DNA of 19,375 bases from LBZV01 sp000993855 (GCA_964492425.1 CAZBKB010000017.1:1-19375), one strand, 5' to 3'. Counted from the first letter of the stretch, positions 1 to 8,373 are shown. A program made the numbers and translations. Notes: generated from the sequence alone by a model not told the origin.

Positions 1-975
1 GGGGCACGCCATTTAAAAAACTTATTTTCGTTAAGAATAAAAAACCTAGTCGCAGTCGATCTTGACCAAAAAAGGCTTGAGAATTTAAAAAGAGATATTC
101 CAAATCTTAAAACATACAAAGGCCTAGAAACAGCACTTAGAAAAGAAAAGGGTATAGATGCAGGTTTTGTATGCACTCCAACAAGTCTTCATATTCCTGT
201 TGCATTAAAACTTGCTGAGGCAAAAATTAACCTTTTTATAGAAAAACCTCTTTCCCATAATTTAAAAGGGGTTCTGAAACTCGTAAAATTGGTCAAGGGG
301 AAAAAACTCATAACAATGATGGGAATGAACTACCGTTTCCATCCAGGCTTAAAGTTAATTAAACAAATCATTGACGAGAGAAAAATAGGGAAAATATATT
401 CAATTGTTGCCTTTGGCGGGCATTATCTTCCCGATTGGCATCCGAATGCTGATTACCGCAAAGAATATGCTGCTCAAAAAAAGCTTGGAGGAGGGGTACT
501 TTTGACAAGCATACATGGACTTGATTATTTAAGATGGCTTGTAGGTGAACCGAAATGGGTTTTTGGACATATTGATAAGGTAAGTAATTTAGAAATAGAT
601 GTAGAAGATGTTGCATTTGCATTTTTTGAGACGGACAAGAGAATAAAAGTTTCCATATATACGGACTTCTTACAAAGAGTGCCTCAGCACGGGCTTGATG
701 TTATTGGCGAAAAAGGTACAATTAAATGGAATTTTTATGAAAACAAAGTAGATATTTATGATCCGAGGGGGAAAAAATGGATATCGAAAAAGTTTAAATT
801 TGAAACTAATGACATGTATATTGATGAATTAAAATATTTTCTCTATCGCCTAAAATTAAGAAAACATATAGAGGATCTGAACATTGAGGATGGCGCTAAA
901 ACTCTGCAATTAGCCCTGGCTGTCAAAACTAATTATTCGATTCGAAAATATTTTAGTTTTTCAAATGAAAACTAA
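1..975 (+). CDS. Gfo/Idh/MocA family NAD(P)-dependent oxidoreductase, 5' end cut by window
   Basis: The frame is open from base 1 to TAA at 973-975, giving 324 residues without a start, so the gene begins just before the window. The first residues (GARHLKNL) look like the end of the GxGxxGxRH dinucleotide loop, so only about ten residues are missing. Family marks follow in order: CTPTSLHIPVA (about 58-68), the EKP motif whose Lys is the usual catalytic residue (81-83), GMNYRFHPG (108-116), and GGGVLLTSIHGLDYLRWL, which contains the active-site His (172). The Asp usually found three residues before this His is Thr169. Family members oxidise or reduce a sugar hydroxyl/keto group in the cytosol, commonly on nucleotide sugars in surface-glycan clusters. 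The next gene overlaps its end by 11 bases. The family is certain; the substrate is unknown. Confidence 0.93.
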   Translation, partial: GARHLKNLFSLRIKNLVAVDLDQKRLENLKRDIPNLKTYKGLETALRKEKGIDAGFVCTPTSLHIPVALKLAEAKINLFIEKPLSHNLKGVLKLVKLVKGKKLITMMGMNYRFHPGLKLIKQIIDERKIGKIYSIVAFGGHYLPDWHPNADYRKEYAAQKKLGGGVLLTSIHGLDYLRWLVGEPKWVFGHIDKVSNLEIDVEDVAFAFFETDKRIKVSIYTDFLQRVPQHGLDVIGEKGTIKWNFYENKVDIYDPRGKKWISKKFKFETNDMYIDELKYFLYRLKLRKHIEDLNIEDGAKTLQLALAVKTNYSIRKYFSFSNEN

Positions 976-1873
976 ATTAAGGAAACAACACTATGGAAAT
1001 GTTCTTGTAAAAGTTGATAATTACGATGTCATAGATTGTAAAAAATGTAACTTTGCTCACCTATTACCCATCCCAGGAAATAAGGAACTAATAACAACAT
1101 ACGAAAAAGTTTTCTATGAAAAAGAAAAGCCTGATTACTTTGAGAGACACCTAAGAGATTCAGACTGGTGGAATGTTGTTTATGATGAAAGACTTTCACT
1201 ATTTGAAAAATATCTAATTGGTAAAAGGAGAAGCCTGCTTGACATAGGTTCTGGTCCAGGATTTTTTCTCAAGTATGCCAGAGATAAAGGATGGAAGGTC
1301 ATTGGGATTGAACCATCTAAGCGGGCTTCTTCTTATGCAAGGACACTCGGGGTAGAATCGGTCACAGGTTTTTTTAACTCAGATGCCGTTAGGGGATTTA
1401 ACGAATTTGACGTTATACACATGCAAGGAGTTCTGGAACATTTACCAACCCCAAAAGAAACAGTTGAGAACTGTTATAAAATTCTAAAATCGGGTGGATT
1501 ATTTTGTACTGTTGTCGCGAACGACTTTAACCCATTTCAATTGATCCTCAAAAACTACCTAGGTTTTAAACCTTGGTGGGTTGTACCCTCGCAGCATATT
1601 AATTATTTCACAATTTCTTCGATTAAAAAATTGATTGAAAGTTGCAAGCTTAGGGTAATTGACATCGTTACTACTTTTCCGATGGAGTTGTTTTTGTTAA
1701 TGGGAGATAATTATGTAGACAACGACAAAATCGGTAAAATTTGTCATAACAAACGGAAAAGATTCGAATTTTCTCTAATCAAGGGTAACACACAATTAAA
1801 AATTAAACTCTACCATCTCCTGGCTAAAAATAATTTAGGCAGAGACATTATTTTGACAGCAAAAAAAATTTGA
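965..1873 (+). CDS. Class I SAM-dependent methyltransferase
   Basis: A 302-residue protein with a Rossmann methyltransferase core. SAM-binding motif I is LLDIGSGPG (91-99), the acidic end of strand 2 is IGIEPS (about 113-118), and the post-motif segment is GVLEHLPTP (155-163), typical of the Methyltransf_23/UbiE-like group. A single CxxC pair (C25, C28) precedes the core, the remnant or half of the zinc-binding N-terminal element seen in sugar methyltransferases. The AQ/SQHINYF-like segment (about 213-219) also occurs in related cluster methyltransferases. The ATG overlaps the oxidoreductase gene by 11 bases and has no Shine-Dalgarno upstream. The stop TGA lies one base before the next ATG, so it is in the same transcript. 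The likely role is methylation of a sugar or glycan intermediate; the acceptor is not visible. Confidence 0.88.
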   Translation: MKTKLRKQHYGNVLVKVDNYDVIDCKKCNFAHLLPIPGNKELITTYEKVFYEKEKPDYFERHLRDSDWWNVVYDERLSLFEKYLIGKRRSLLDIGSGPGFFLKYARDKGWKVIGIEPSKRASSYARTLGVESVTGFFNSDAVRGFNEFDVIHMQGVLEHLPTPKETVENCYKILKSGGLFCTVVANDFNPFQLILKNYLGFKPWWVVPSQHINYFTISSIKKLIESCKLRVIDIVTTFPMELFLLMGDNYVDNDKIGKICHNKRKRFEFSLIKGNTQLKIKLYHLLAKNNLGRDIILTAKKI

Positions 1874-1874
1874 T

Positions 1875-3248
1875 ATGTGTGGCATATTTTTAGCAGTATC
1901 TAAAAATACCAAAACAATATCTAAGATTTATTCTCAAAGAGATAAAATTATAAAGACTATTAGAAGAAGGGGGCCTGATTATTTATCGATAAAAAAAGAT
2001 AGTAATTTCGTCGCCATTCACTCTTTGCTGAGCATAACAGGTCTGAGACTACAACCAATTATCACCGATAAATTGCTTATTTTATTTAACGGAGAAATTT
2101 ACAATGACTATAAAAATTATAATCATGCTTATAATGACACCGATTTAATAGTTAAAACAATAAACTCACGTGATAATGTGGCTTTTACATTTTTTGATGG
2201 AGAATTTGCAATTTGTGCATATCTCTTTAAAAGAAATAGATTGCTTCTTGCTACGGATCCATTTGCTACCAAGCCTCTCTACTTTCAATCAGGAGCTGAC
2301 TTTCTTATTGCCGGTACATTCGATACCACAGTTGCAAAAGCGGGTCAAAGAGGAGAAATAAAAAAAGTTCCAGCTAATACCTTAATTGAAATAGACACTA
2401 AAAATTTTCAAATAAAAAGTCAGAAAATAATTCGCCCTTTTGACTTTTCCAACCAGAATAGTACTGATTTTGAAAAATGGAACCATGTATTTAAAAAAGC
2501 CATTATAAAAAGAACGTATAACTCGAGACATAGAGTTTTCCTAGGCTTAAGTTCCGGGCATGACTCGGGATTGATGGTAGCAGAAATGATTGAACAAAAA
2601 ATCCCATTTCATGCATATGTTATGACTTACCTAGAAGATCAAAAAATTATAGATGAGAGAATAAAAATCTTGAAAAAAAACCAAATTAAATTTGATGTAC
2701 TTGATCCAAGTAAAAAAGAGTGGAGAAAGATTAAAAATTTTGTTTCCAAAAATGTTGAACCGTACAAGTTAATAAATCCTGATGATTCATTCCAAAATTT
2801 TAGCGATCCAGATTTGAGAAAAAACAGTGGCTTTATAGCCTCTGCCTTAATTTTCAAACACGCAAAGGAAAATGGGGAATTTATCGGCTTATCCGGTCAG
2901 GGAGGAGATGAAATCTATAGTGACTATTACAATGAATTTGCCAACCCGAAAATGTCGGAATTAAAAGGTAAGTGGCACGGAGTTAAGGGCCCATGGAGAA
3001 ACTTTTATGGGGGTTGGAATAAGGTTTTTTTAGGAGGGAATGAGCGAATAAGTAGTCTATTCGGAATCGAATCAAGATACCCTTTTTTAGATTTTAACGT
3101 AGTTCAAGAGTTTATCAACTTGTTGCCAAAGCTGAAAAGCAATTATTATAAAGCACCAATAACAAATCGTTTAAATGAATTAAATTTCCCCTTCCACCCA
3201 AAAAAATTTGGATTTGCTGGATTTAATGATAAGTCTTTAGTTCCATAG
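1875..3248 (+). CDS. Asparagine synthase-type glutamine amidotransferase (likely sugar amidation)
   Basis: The protein starts MCGIF; Cys2 is the nucleophile of class II glutaminases after Met removal, which fixes the start. The glutaminase domain (about 1-190) shows RRGPD (31-35), LLSITG, QPI, FNGEIYND (71-78) and DGEFA (109-113). The synthetase domain has an altered pyrophosphate loop, SSGHDS (226-231) instead of SGGxDS, then LSGQGGDE and ESRYPFLD. At 457 residues it is shorter than bacterial AsnB (about 550), mainly at the C-terminus. Glutaminase-derived ammonia would amidate an adenylated carboxylate. In glycan clusters such paralogues (for example WbpS of Pseudomonas) amidate uronic acids, and the surrounding sugar genes favour that over free asparagine synthesis. 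It lies between two methyltransferases in a tight operon. Family sure; substrate inferred. Confidence 0.88.
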   Translation: MCGIFLAVSKNTKTISKIYSQRDKIIKTIRRRGPDYLSIKKDSNFVAIHSLLSITGLRLQPIITDKLLILFNGEIYNDYKNYNHAYNDTDLIVKTINSRDNVAFTFFDGEFAICAYLFKRNRLLLATDPFATKPLYFQSGADFLIAGTFDTTVAKAGQRGEIKKVPANTLIEIDTKNFQIKSQKIIRPFDFSNQNSTDFEKWNHVFKKAIIKRTYNSRHRVFLGLSSGHDSGLMVAEMIEQKIPFHAYVMTYLEDQKIIDERIKILKKNQIKFDVLDPSKKEWRKIKNFVSKNVEPYKLINPDDSFQNFSDPDLRKNSGFIASALIFKHAKENGEFIGLSGQGGDEIYSDYYNEFANPKMSELKGKWHGVKGPWRNFYGGWNKVFLGGNERISSLFGIESRYPFLDFNVVQEFINLLPKLKSNYYKAPITNRLNELNFPFHPKKFGFAGFNDKSLVP

Positions 3249-3264
3249 TCTGCAAGATAATTAT

Positions 3265-4437
3265 ATGAATATCTCCAAGTGTGCCATTTGTAACCAAAAC
3301 AAATTCAAAAAAACAGGAGTTGTTCAAACTTCAGTTTGGGAACGGCCAAATTTAAAGAGCCTAAAACGAAAAAATGTTAGTTTCGTTTTAGCTAAATGCC
3401 TTGTTTGTGAACATCAAATGTTAATTGGTGATTTTACTAAAACAAACCTTAATAACCTCTATAAATCTAGTTCACAAGATTTTACCCCACAGGTTGTAAC
3501 TGAGAATCCCCAAATTAACATTGATATTTTAAAAAGCATTGAAAAATATGTGACTAGAAAAAAAGCCACAATTGTCGATTTTGGTTGTGGGGATCTCTCT
3601 TTATTAAAGTTGATCAAGAATAAACTTGGAAGAGTCAGGAAAGTTAGATTGATTGGGGTAGATTTTGTAAAACCACCATACATACTTGATGGTATCGACT
3701 ATTTTCAAGCTAACTTATTAGAGATGGACAAAAATAATCGATTTAAAAATTTAAAGTTTGATTATGGATTTCTAGTTCACAGTCTAGAACACATTTTGCA
3801 ACCAAGAAAATTGCTCACTGACATCCGTTCGCTTATGAATGAAAAATCCTTGCTTTATATCGAAGTACCAGATAATGGGTTGCTCGATGTTGTCAACTTA
3901 TTAAGTTTAGACCTGATTACTCCTCAACATATCCAATACTTCGACTCAGACAGCTTAACCTCATTAATTACTTCCAATGGTTTTCAACTTTTGGCAAGGG
4001 ATTCTAAGATTACCAATCAAATACCAAGGCTAAAAATGATAGTTAAAAAGAAAAGCAACATCTACCACCAAACACCTCTCTCAAAAGCAGTCGATAGAAT
4101 TGAAAAAATAATAGAATCATCGGCAAATATAATTTTAACCATAAGCCATCATCATCAGGTTGCAGTCTGGGGAATTGGCGCAGATCTTGACAGAATGATT
4201 AAACTTAATAAGAAATTAAAAACCAAAATTGAAAGAAAAGAACTAATTCTATTCGACTCTTACCTTTGGGGCAAAAAATGGTTTGGCAATCAAATTTTAA
4301 ATCCAGGTCAATTTAAGAAAACCAGGAATCTAAAAATAATCTTAACTCCGCTTGCTGCACATGTAAGAAAAGATATCTTTAAAAATGCCACCCTTATGGG
4401 ATTTAACAAGGATCAATTAATTGACCCTTATCAATAA
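3265..4437 (+). CDS. Three-domain sugar C-methyltransferase-like SAM methyltransferase
   Basis: A 390-residue protein with three recognisable parts. The N-terminal zinc element has two CxxC pairs (C6/C9 and C45/C48). The central SAM domain has motif I VDFGCGD (104-110) and HSLEHILQP (about 172-180). The C-terminal Rossmann-like domain begins at VAVWGIGADLDRMI (about 300). This order matches the Methyltransf_13/23/14 architecture of TylC3-type NDP-hexose C-3 methyltransferases, and the length is close to that family's usual 400. It probably C-methylates a keto-deoxysugar, though O-methylating relatives exist. The ATG lies 16 bases after the amidotransferase stop without a Shine-Dalgarno. Its TAA shares one base with the next ATG (TAATG), suggesting translational coupling. 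Confidence 0.85.
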   Translation: MNISKCAICNQNKFKKTGVVQTSVWERPNLKSLKRKNVSFVLAKCLVCEHQMLIGDFTKTNLNNLYKSSSQDFTPQVVTENPQINIDILKSIEKYVTRKKATIVDFGCGDLSLLKLIKNKLGRVRKVRLIGVDFVKPPYILDGIDYFQANLLEMDKNNRFKNLKFDYGFLVHSLEHILQPRKLLTDIRSLMNEKSLLYIEVPDNGLLDVVNLLSLDLITPQHIQYFDSDSLTSLITSNGFQLLARDSKITNQIPRLKMIVKKKSNIYHQTPLSKAVDRIEKIIESSANIILTISHHHQVAVWGIGADLDRMIKLNKKLKTKIERKELILFDSYLWGKKWFGNQILNPGQFKKTRNLKIILTPLAAHVRKDIFKNATLMGFNKDQLIDPYQ

Positions 4438-5684
4438 TGATCTTTAAAAAAGGTGAGGTCGTCATCACTGGGGCAAGTACATATGGAGTAAAAAACCATG
4501 GGGATGACGCCATGCTGAAAGTATTTTGCGATCAAACAAGAAGGATCATTCCTAACTCTAAGATCACACTCGTTACAAGACACCCAAGCAAGGTTTTAGA
4601 TCAAGAATTCAATATAAAATCTATAAAAAACATAGATCACAATAGTAAAACAGAAAGTAACAATAGATTTTTTTATGGATTTAATCGTGGTGACCAAGAC
4701 AAGCATTTACAAGCAATCAAAAGCGAAATGGAAAAATCAGATCTGGTTGTAATTGGTGGAAATGCTTTTATGGAAGTTTCAAAATCTGAATTTTTAAGAG
4801 GAGTGACGACATATTCTGCTCTATTTGCTATTTGGGCTAAGTTATTAGGGAAGCCTTATGTATTATACGGAGCAGCTGTTTATCCGATAAAATCGGACTA
4901 CACCAAAAAGATTGCTAAATTCATCTGTGAAAATGCAGCTCTTGTAACTTTGAGAGAGAAAGATTCATTAACCGAACTACTAAAGTCAGGCGTTAAAAAT
5001 TATGGGAATTTAAAAGTTTTTGCTGATCCGGCTTGGGGACTTGAACCGGTATTAACAAAGAAAAGAGGTCAAGAAATCTTGAAAAAAGAAGGCATTAAAT
5101 TAAAAACAAAGATTTTAATTGGAATTGTTTTTAGACATATGTACTGGCTTTGGAATCAAAAAGAAACCGGAAAATATGCCAAATTAATTGCTAGACTTTG
5201 TGATAATCTTATTCTTAAATTAAATTGCGACATTCTGCTTTTTCCTAACTGCACTTATGATATTGATAATCCATATGAAGATGACCGAGTGATCGGAATG
5301 CTAATTACATCCAAAGTAAAAAGACAAGATAAGGTTCACCAAATAAGAGGTGATCTTTCACTCAACAATACCTTATCCATTTACCCCTTACTTGATTTTT
5401 TAATTTCCAATAGACGTCATTCATTAATCTTTGGAGCAATCCACAATGTTCCAATTTTTGCTTTGAGTACAGGTCACCCATGGCACTTTAAACCTTGGAT
5501 TAAAGAGCTAAATCTTGAAAATCAACTGGCAAGTTTAACTGATGATACAATCTCAGAAATTGAAACGAGAATAATTGAAAGCTTCAACCGAAGTGACAAA
5601 ATTAAAAAAACTATTTCCAAGACAGTTCCAAGATTAAGAGAAAAAGCTTTAAGGGCAATAGACGAGATTTCAAAAATAATTTAG
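4437..5684 (+). CDS. Polysaccharide pyruvyl transferase family protein (WcaK/CsaB-like)
   Basis: A 415-residue cytosolic protein of the PS_pyruv_trans fold. The N-terminus has a VVITGASTYGVKNHGDDAML segment (about 8-27) that matches the family's Gly/Asn-rich donor loop. Next come DLVVIGGNAFME (about 101-112), KPYVLYGAAVYPIKS (about 140-154), a TLREKDSL segment, ADPAW, and the C-terminal signature SNRRHSLIFGAIHNVPIFAL, where NRRHS plays the role of the conserved R-H-S motif. Members transfer pyruvate from phosphoenolpyruvate onto a sugar as a ketal, or are glycosyltransferase-like relatives. The start overlaps the preceding stop by one base, so it is the last gene of the left operon. A new promoter follows directly after its stop. 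The catalytic activity is not proven by sequence alone. Confidence 0.85.
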   Translation: MIFKKGEVVITGASTYGVKNHGDDAMLKVFCDQTRRIIPNSKITLVTRHPSKVLDQEFNIKSIKNIDHNSKTESNNRFFYGFNRGDQDKHLQAIKSEMEKSDLVVIGGNAFMEVSKSEFLRGVTTYSALFAIWAKLLGKPYVLYGAAVYPIKSDYTKKIAKFICENAALVTLREKDSLTELLKSGVKNYGNLKVFADPAWGLEPVLTKKRGQEILKKEGIKLKTKILIGIVFRHMYWLWNQKETGKYAKLIARLCDNLILKLNCDILLFPNCTYDIDNPYEDDRVIGMLITSKVKRQDKVHQIRGDLSLNNTLSIYPLLDFLISNRRHSLIFGAIHNVPIFALSTGHPWHFKPWIKELNLENQLASLTDDTISEIETRIIESFNRSDKIKKTISKTVPRLREKALRAIDEISKII

Positions 5685-5686
5685 AA

Positions 5687-5714
5687 ATGACTAGATAAAT
5701 AATTGTGATATAAT
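5687..5714 (+). promoter_or_regulatory. Sigma-70-type promoter with extended -10 for the SDR operon
   Basis: A perfect TATAAT lies at 5709-5714 and is preceded by TGA at 5706-5708 (extended -10, TGn). An ATGACT hexamer at 5687-5692 matches TTGACA at four of six positions with a 16-base spacer. Transcription would start around 5721-5722, only about five bases before the ATG at 5727, so the mRNA would be nearly leaderless. The element begins two bases after the stop of the preceding gene. Confidence 0.65.
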
Positions 5715-5726
5715 ATTTCATTCGTT

Positions 5727-6494
5727 ATGCTCAAAAAGAAACTAAAACTAGATGGGAAAGTCGCTTTAATCACAGGATCAAGCAGAGGAATTGGGAGAGC
5801 AATTGCATTGGCAATGGCAAAAGAGGGAGCAAATATAATTATTACTTACAATACCCAAAAGGGGAAAGCTGAGAAGGTAGTTTTAGAAATTAAAAAAATA
5901 GGATCAAAAGCAATAGCTGCCCAGATGAACGTTAGTGATAGAAAAAATGTCCAACAGACAATTCAAAAAGTTTTCAAAACCTTCAAAAGAATAGATATCT
6001 TAGTAAACAATGCTGGCATAAATATAACAAACGATTTTGATAAAATCAGCGATAAAGACTGGGATAAAGTAGTCGATACAGATTTGAAAGGCCCATTTAT
6101 TGTAACTCAAGAAGTTTTAAAGGTTATGAAAAAGCAAAAGTCTGGTAATATAATAAACATTTCATCATTAAGTGGTGAAGATGGCGGCCCAAGAACGCCA
6201 TCATATGCTGCCGCTAAGGCGGGGGTTCTCGCACTAACACTAAACGAGGCGATCTTCTGTTCAAAATACAACATCAGGGTAAACGCAATTTCACCAGGAG
6301 TAATTGCTTCCGAATTAACAGAAGAAACTATGCACCCTGAAGTTAAAAAGAGACGACTTTCCCAAATCCTTCTAGGCAGATTCGGAAAATACGAGGAAAT
6401 AGGACCAGCCGCGGTGTTTCTCGCTTCAGATGATTCGAGTTATATTACCGGTGAGATACTTCATGTCAATGGGGGTGCACACTTGAAACTATGA
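5727..6494 (+). CDS. Short-chain dehydrogenase/reductase (classical SDR)
   Basis: A 255-residue classical SDR, the usual length for FabG/glucose-dehydrogenase-like enzymes. It has the cofactor loop TGSSRGIG (16-23), NNAG (94-97), and catalytic Ser147, Tyr160 and Lys164 (YAAAK). The C-terminus carries the typical SSYITGEILHVNGG stretch. The Asn of the catalytic tetrad (usual context VNLKGPF) is Asp119 here. It would interconvert a hydroxyl and a carbonyl with NAD(P). It is the first gene behind a TATAAT promoter, with a predicted leader of about five bases and no Shine-Dalgarno. Its TGA overlaps the following ATG (ATGA), tying it to the aldolase. Fatty-acid synthesis is unlikely in this context; a sugar or keto-acid substrate is more plausible. 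Confidence 0.9.
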   Translation: MLKKKLKLDGKVALITGSSRGIGRAIALAMAKEGANIIITYNTQKGKAEKVVLEIKKIGSKAIAAQMNVSDRKNVQQTIQKVFKTFKRIDILVNNAGINITNDFDKISDKDWDKVVDTDLKGPFIVTQEVLKVMKKQKSGNIINISSLSGEDGGPRTPSYAAAKAGVLALTLNEAIFCSKYNIRVNAISPGVIASELTEETMHPEVKKRRLSQILLGRFGKYEEIGPAAVFLASDDSSYITGEILHVNGGAHLKL

Positions 6495-7156
6495 AAATAT
6501 TTGTAGACAGCTCTAATATTGATGAAATAAAGATGGCTATTAGTTGGCATTTGGCGGATGGTGTAACAACTAACCCAAGTACTTTAGGTAAAACAGGCCA
6601 GGATCCATACAAAGTAGTCAGACAAATTTGTTCTCTCGTAAAAGGTCCTGTCTCGATGGAAGTAACTGTAAAAAGTCACAAAGATATTGTAGAGGAAGGT
6701 AGAAAAATATCAGAAATTTCCAAAAATATACTTGTTAAAGTGCCAGTAACCCGCGATGGGCTCCTTGCAATTTACGATTTGGCAAAATCTGGAATTAAAG
6801 TTAACGCAACTAATCTTTTCACTCCAGTACAAGCTTTAATCGCTGCAAGAAATGGCGCCTCTTATGTAAGTACGTGGATGGGTAGAAGCGATGATATTTA
6901 TATGGATGCCGTCAAATTAGTCAAAGATACTAAAGAAATTTTTGATGTTTACAATATAAAAACTCAAATTATTGCCGCAAGTATCAAAAATACTCGACAG
7001 ATAGTTTCAATTGCCAAAACTGGTGTCGATATAGCAACAATTCCTTTTGATGTTATTGAAAAAATGACTACGCATCCGATGACGGATACAACTTTTGATG
7101 GATTTTTAAATGATTGGTACTTAAATCCTACCCTCAAACGTAACCCCAAAAAATGA
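6491..7156 (+). CDS. Transaldolase / fructose-6-phosphate aldolase family protein
   Basis: A 221-residue TIM-barrel aldolase close to the FSA/TalC length (220). It shows FVDSSNIDEI (Asp6), GVTTNPS (Asn28), VSMEVTV (Glu57), and the Schiff-base Lys83 in LVKVPVT. Further on are YVSTWMGR (Ser127, Trp129, Arg132), AASIKNTRQ, and the C-terminal ATIPFDVIEKMTTHP. The position occupied by Tyr131 in FSA and Phe178 in TalB is Trp129, which I find unusual. Such enzymes cleave or form C-C bonds between a dihydroxyacetone-type donor and an aldehyde. Four-base overlaps couple it to the SDR and the ATP-grasp gene, so the three probably act in one short pathway. It could be a central-metabolism enzyme merely sited here, but the overlaps argue against that. 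Confidence 0.9.
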   Translation: MKIFVDSSNIDEIKMAISWHLADGVTTNPSTLGKTGQDPYKVVRQICSLVKGPVSMEVTVKSHKDIVEEGRKISEISKNILVKVPVTRDGLLAIYDLAKSGIKVNATNLFTPVQALIAARNGASYVSTWMGRSDDIYMDAVKLVKDTKEIFDVYNIKTQIIAASIKNTRQIVSIAKTGVDIATIPFDVIEKMTTHPMTDTTFDGFLNDWYLNPTLKRNPKK

Positions 7157-8373
7157 GTCAGAAGACACTTTTGGTTCTTGGAGCCGGCCCAGAGCAGGTT
7201 CCTGTAATACAACAGGCAAAAAGGATGGGTTTGTACGTTGTGGCCTCGGATATAAACCCTAAAGCTGAGGGTTTTAAATATGCAAATGATTATTTTATCG
7301 CCAGCACTTATGATGCTGACCAAACCGTTAAAGAAGCCTTATTTTTCAATCGGAAAAAAAGAAAGATTAATGGGATCATGACAGCCGCATCTGATGTTCC
7401 TTTAACTGTAGCAAGGGTTACAGCAGTGCTTGGCTTACCCGGCAACTCTATTGAGACTGCAACAATTGCCCAAGACAAATTATTAATGAAAGAGACTTTT
7501 AAAAAATATGGCGTGCCAGTCCCGTGGTTTTTAAAACTGCGCGGTCTTGGGCATTTTAAAAAAATTGTAAAGGAACACGGTGCTCCACTCGTTATTAAAC
7601 CAATTGACTCGAGAGGAGCAAGGGGGGTTTTATTTATTGACGACAAAACTGATCTCGAATGGTCATATAAAGAATCCAAGGCGAATTCCCCTACCGGCAG
7701 AATAATGGTTGAGGAATTTTTAGAAGGGCCCCAAATTTCAACTGAATCCTTTTTATATGATGGTTTTTCAGTCACACCAGGAATCGCAGATAGAAACTAC
7801 AGAGATCTTAAAAAATTCATTCCTTATATTATTGAAAATGGCGGTGAACTACCATCGAATCTGCCGGAAGCAGAACAAGTCTCAATTAAGAAAACAGCTG
7901 AACTTGCTGCTTCAGTTTTGGGGATAAAAAGAAATAGTGCAAAAGGGGATCTGGTTTTAACTAAAGAGGGACCAAAAGTAATAGAAATCGCAGCAAGACT
8001 TTCGGGAGGCTATTTCTCGACTCACGAAATTCCGCTTAATACAGGAGTTGATTTGGTCGAAGCAGTAATAAAAGTCTCGTTGGGCGAAAAAATAGAACTC
8101 GAAAAACTAATTCCAAAATATAAAAATTGTATGGTCCAAAGATATTTTTTCCCTAAGCCAGGAATTATAAAGTCAATAAAAGGGGTTGACAAAATTAAAA
8201 AACTGCCATTTTTAATTCTATTTAGAATTTATGTTAAGCCAGGCGACACAATCAAAAAGATTGAAAACCACACAGAGAGGGCTGGAGTGTTTACTGTTGT
8301 GGGGGAAACAAGAACGGAAGCATTCGAAAGATCTAAGAAAATAATTAATTCGCTAATGTTCACTATATCCTAA
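7153..8373 (+). CDS. ATP-grasp ligase, L-amino-acid-ligase/CarB-like
   Basis: A 406-residue ATP-grasp protein. The N-terminal pre-ATP-grasp domain starts LLVLGAGPEQVPVIQQAKRM (about 5-24). The ATP-grasp core includes IKPIDSRGARGV (nucleotide-binding Lys and glycine-rich loop), VEEFLEGPQIS, and the metal-site stretch VIEIAARLSGGY with Glu and Arg. The C-terminal part, PGIIKSIKGVD followed by VKPGDTI and RAGVFTVVGETRTEA, resembles the LAL_C2 domain of dipeptide and amino-acid ligases. Expected chemistry is ATP-driven formation of an acyl phosphate from a carboxylate, then ligation to an amine or similar nucleophile. The start ATG overlaps the aldolase stop (ATGA). Next to sugar-modifying genes it may attach an amino acid or other acid; the substrate is not readable from sequence. 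Confidence 0.88.
   Translation: MSQKTLLVLGAGPEQVPVIQQAKRMGLYVVASDINPKAEGFKYANDYFIASTYDADQTVKEALFFNRKKRKINGIMTAASDVPLTVARVTAVLGLPGNSIETATIAQDKLLMKETFKKYGVPVPWFLKLRGLGHFKKIVKEHGAPLVIKPIDSRGARGVLFIDDKTDLEWSYKESKANSPTGRIMVEEFLEGPQISTESFLYDGFSVTPGIADRNYRDLKKFIPYIIENGGELPSNLPEAEQVSIKKTAELAASVLGIKRNSAKGDLVLTKEGPKVIEIAARLSGGYFSTHEIPLNTGVDLVEAVIKVSLGEKIELEKLIPKYKNCMVQRYFFPKPGIIKSIKGVDKIKKLPFLILFRIYVKPGDTIKKIENHTERAGVFTVVGETRTEAFERSKKIINSLMFTIS

Noticed and set aside
289..291. Start of the Gfo/Idh gene near 289
   Set aside because: The upstream frame from base 1 encodes the rest of the cofactor-binding domain and the EKP motif, so the gene begins outside the window.
1871..7156. Possible reassigned TGA codon (as in SR1/Gracilibacteria)
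   Set aside because: TGA ends several genes exactly at overlaps with the next ATG (for example 6492-6494 and 7154-7156), so it is a normal stop.
7308..7775. 155-codon minus-strand open frame inside the ATP-grasp gene
   Set aside because: It lies wholly opposite a well-supported gene, has no family motifs, and its composition is that of a reverse shadow.
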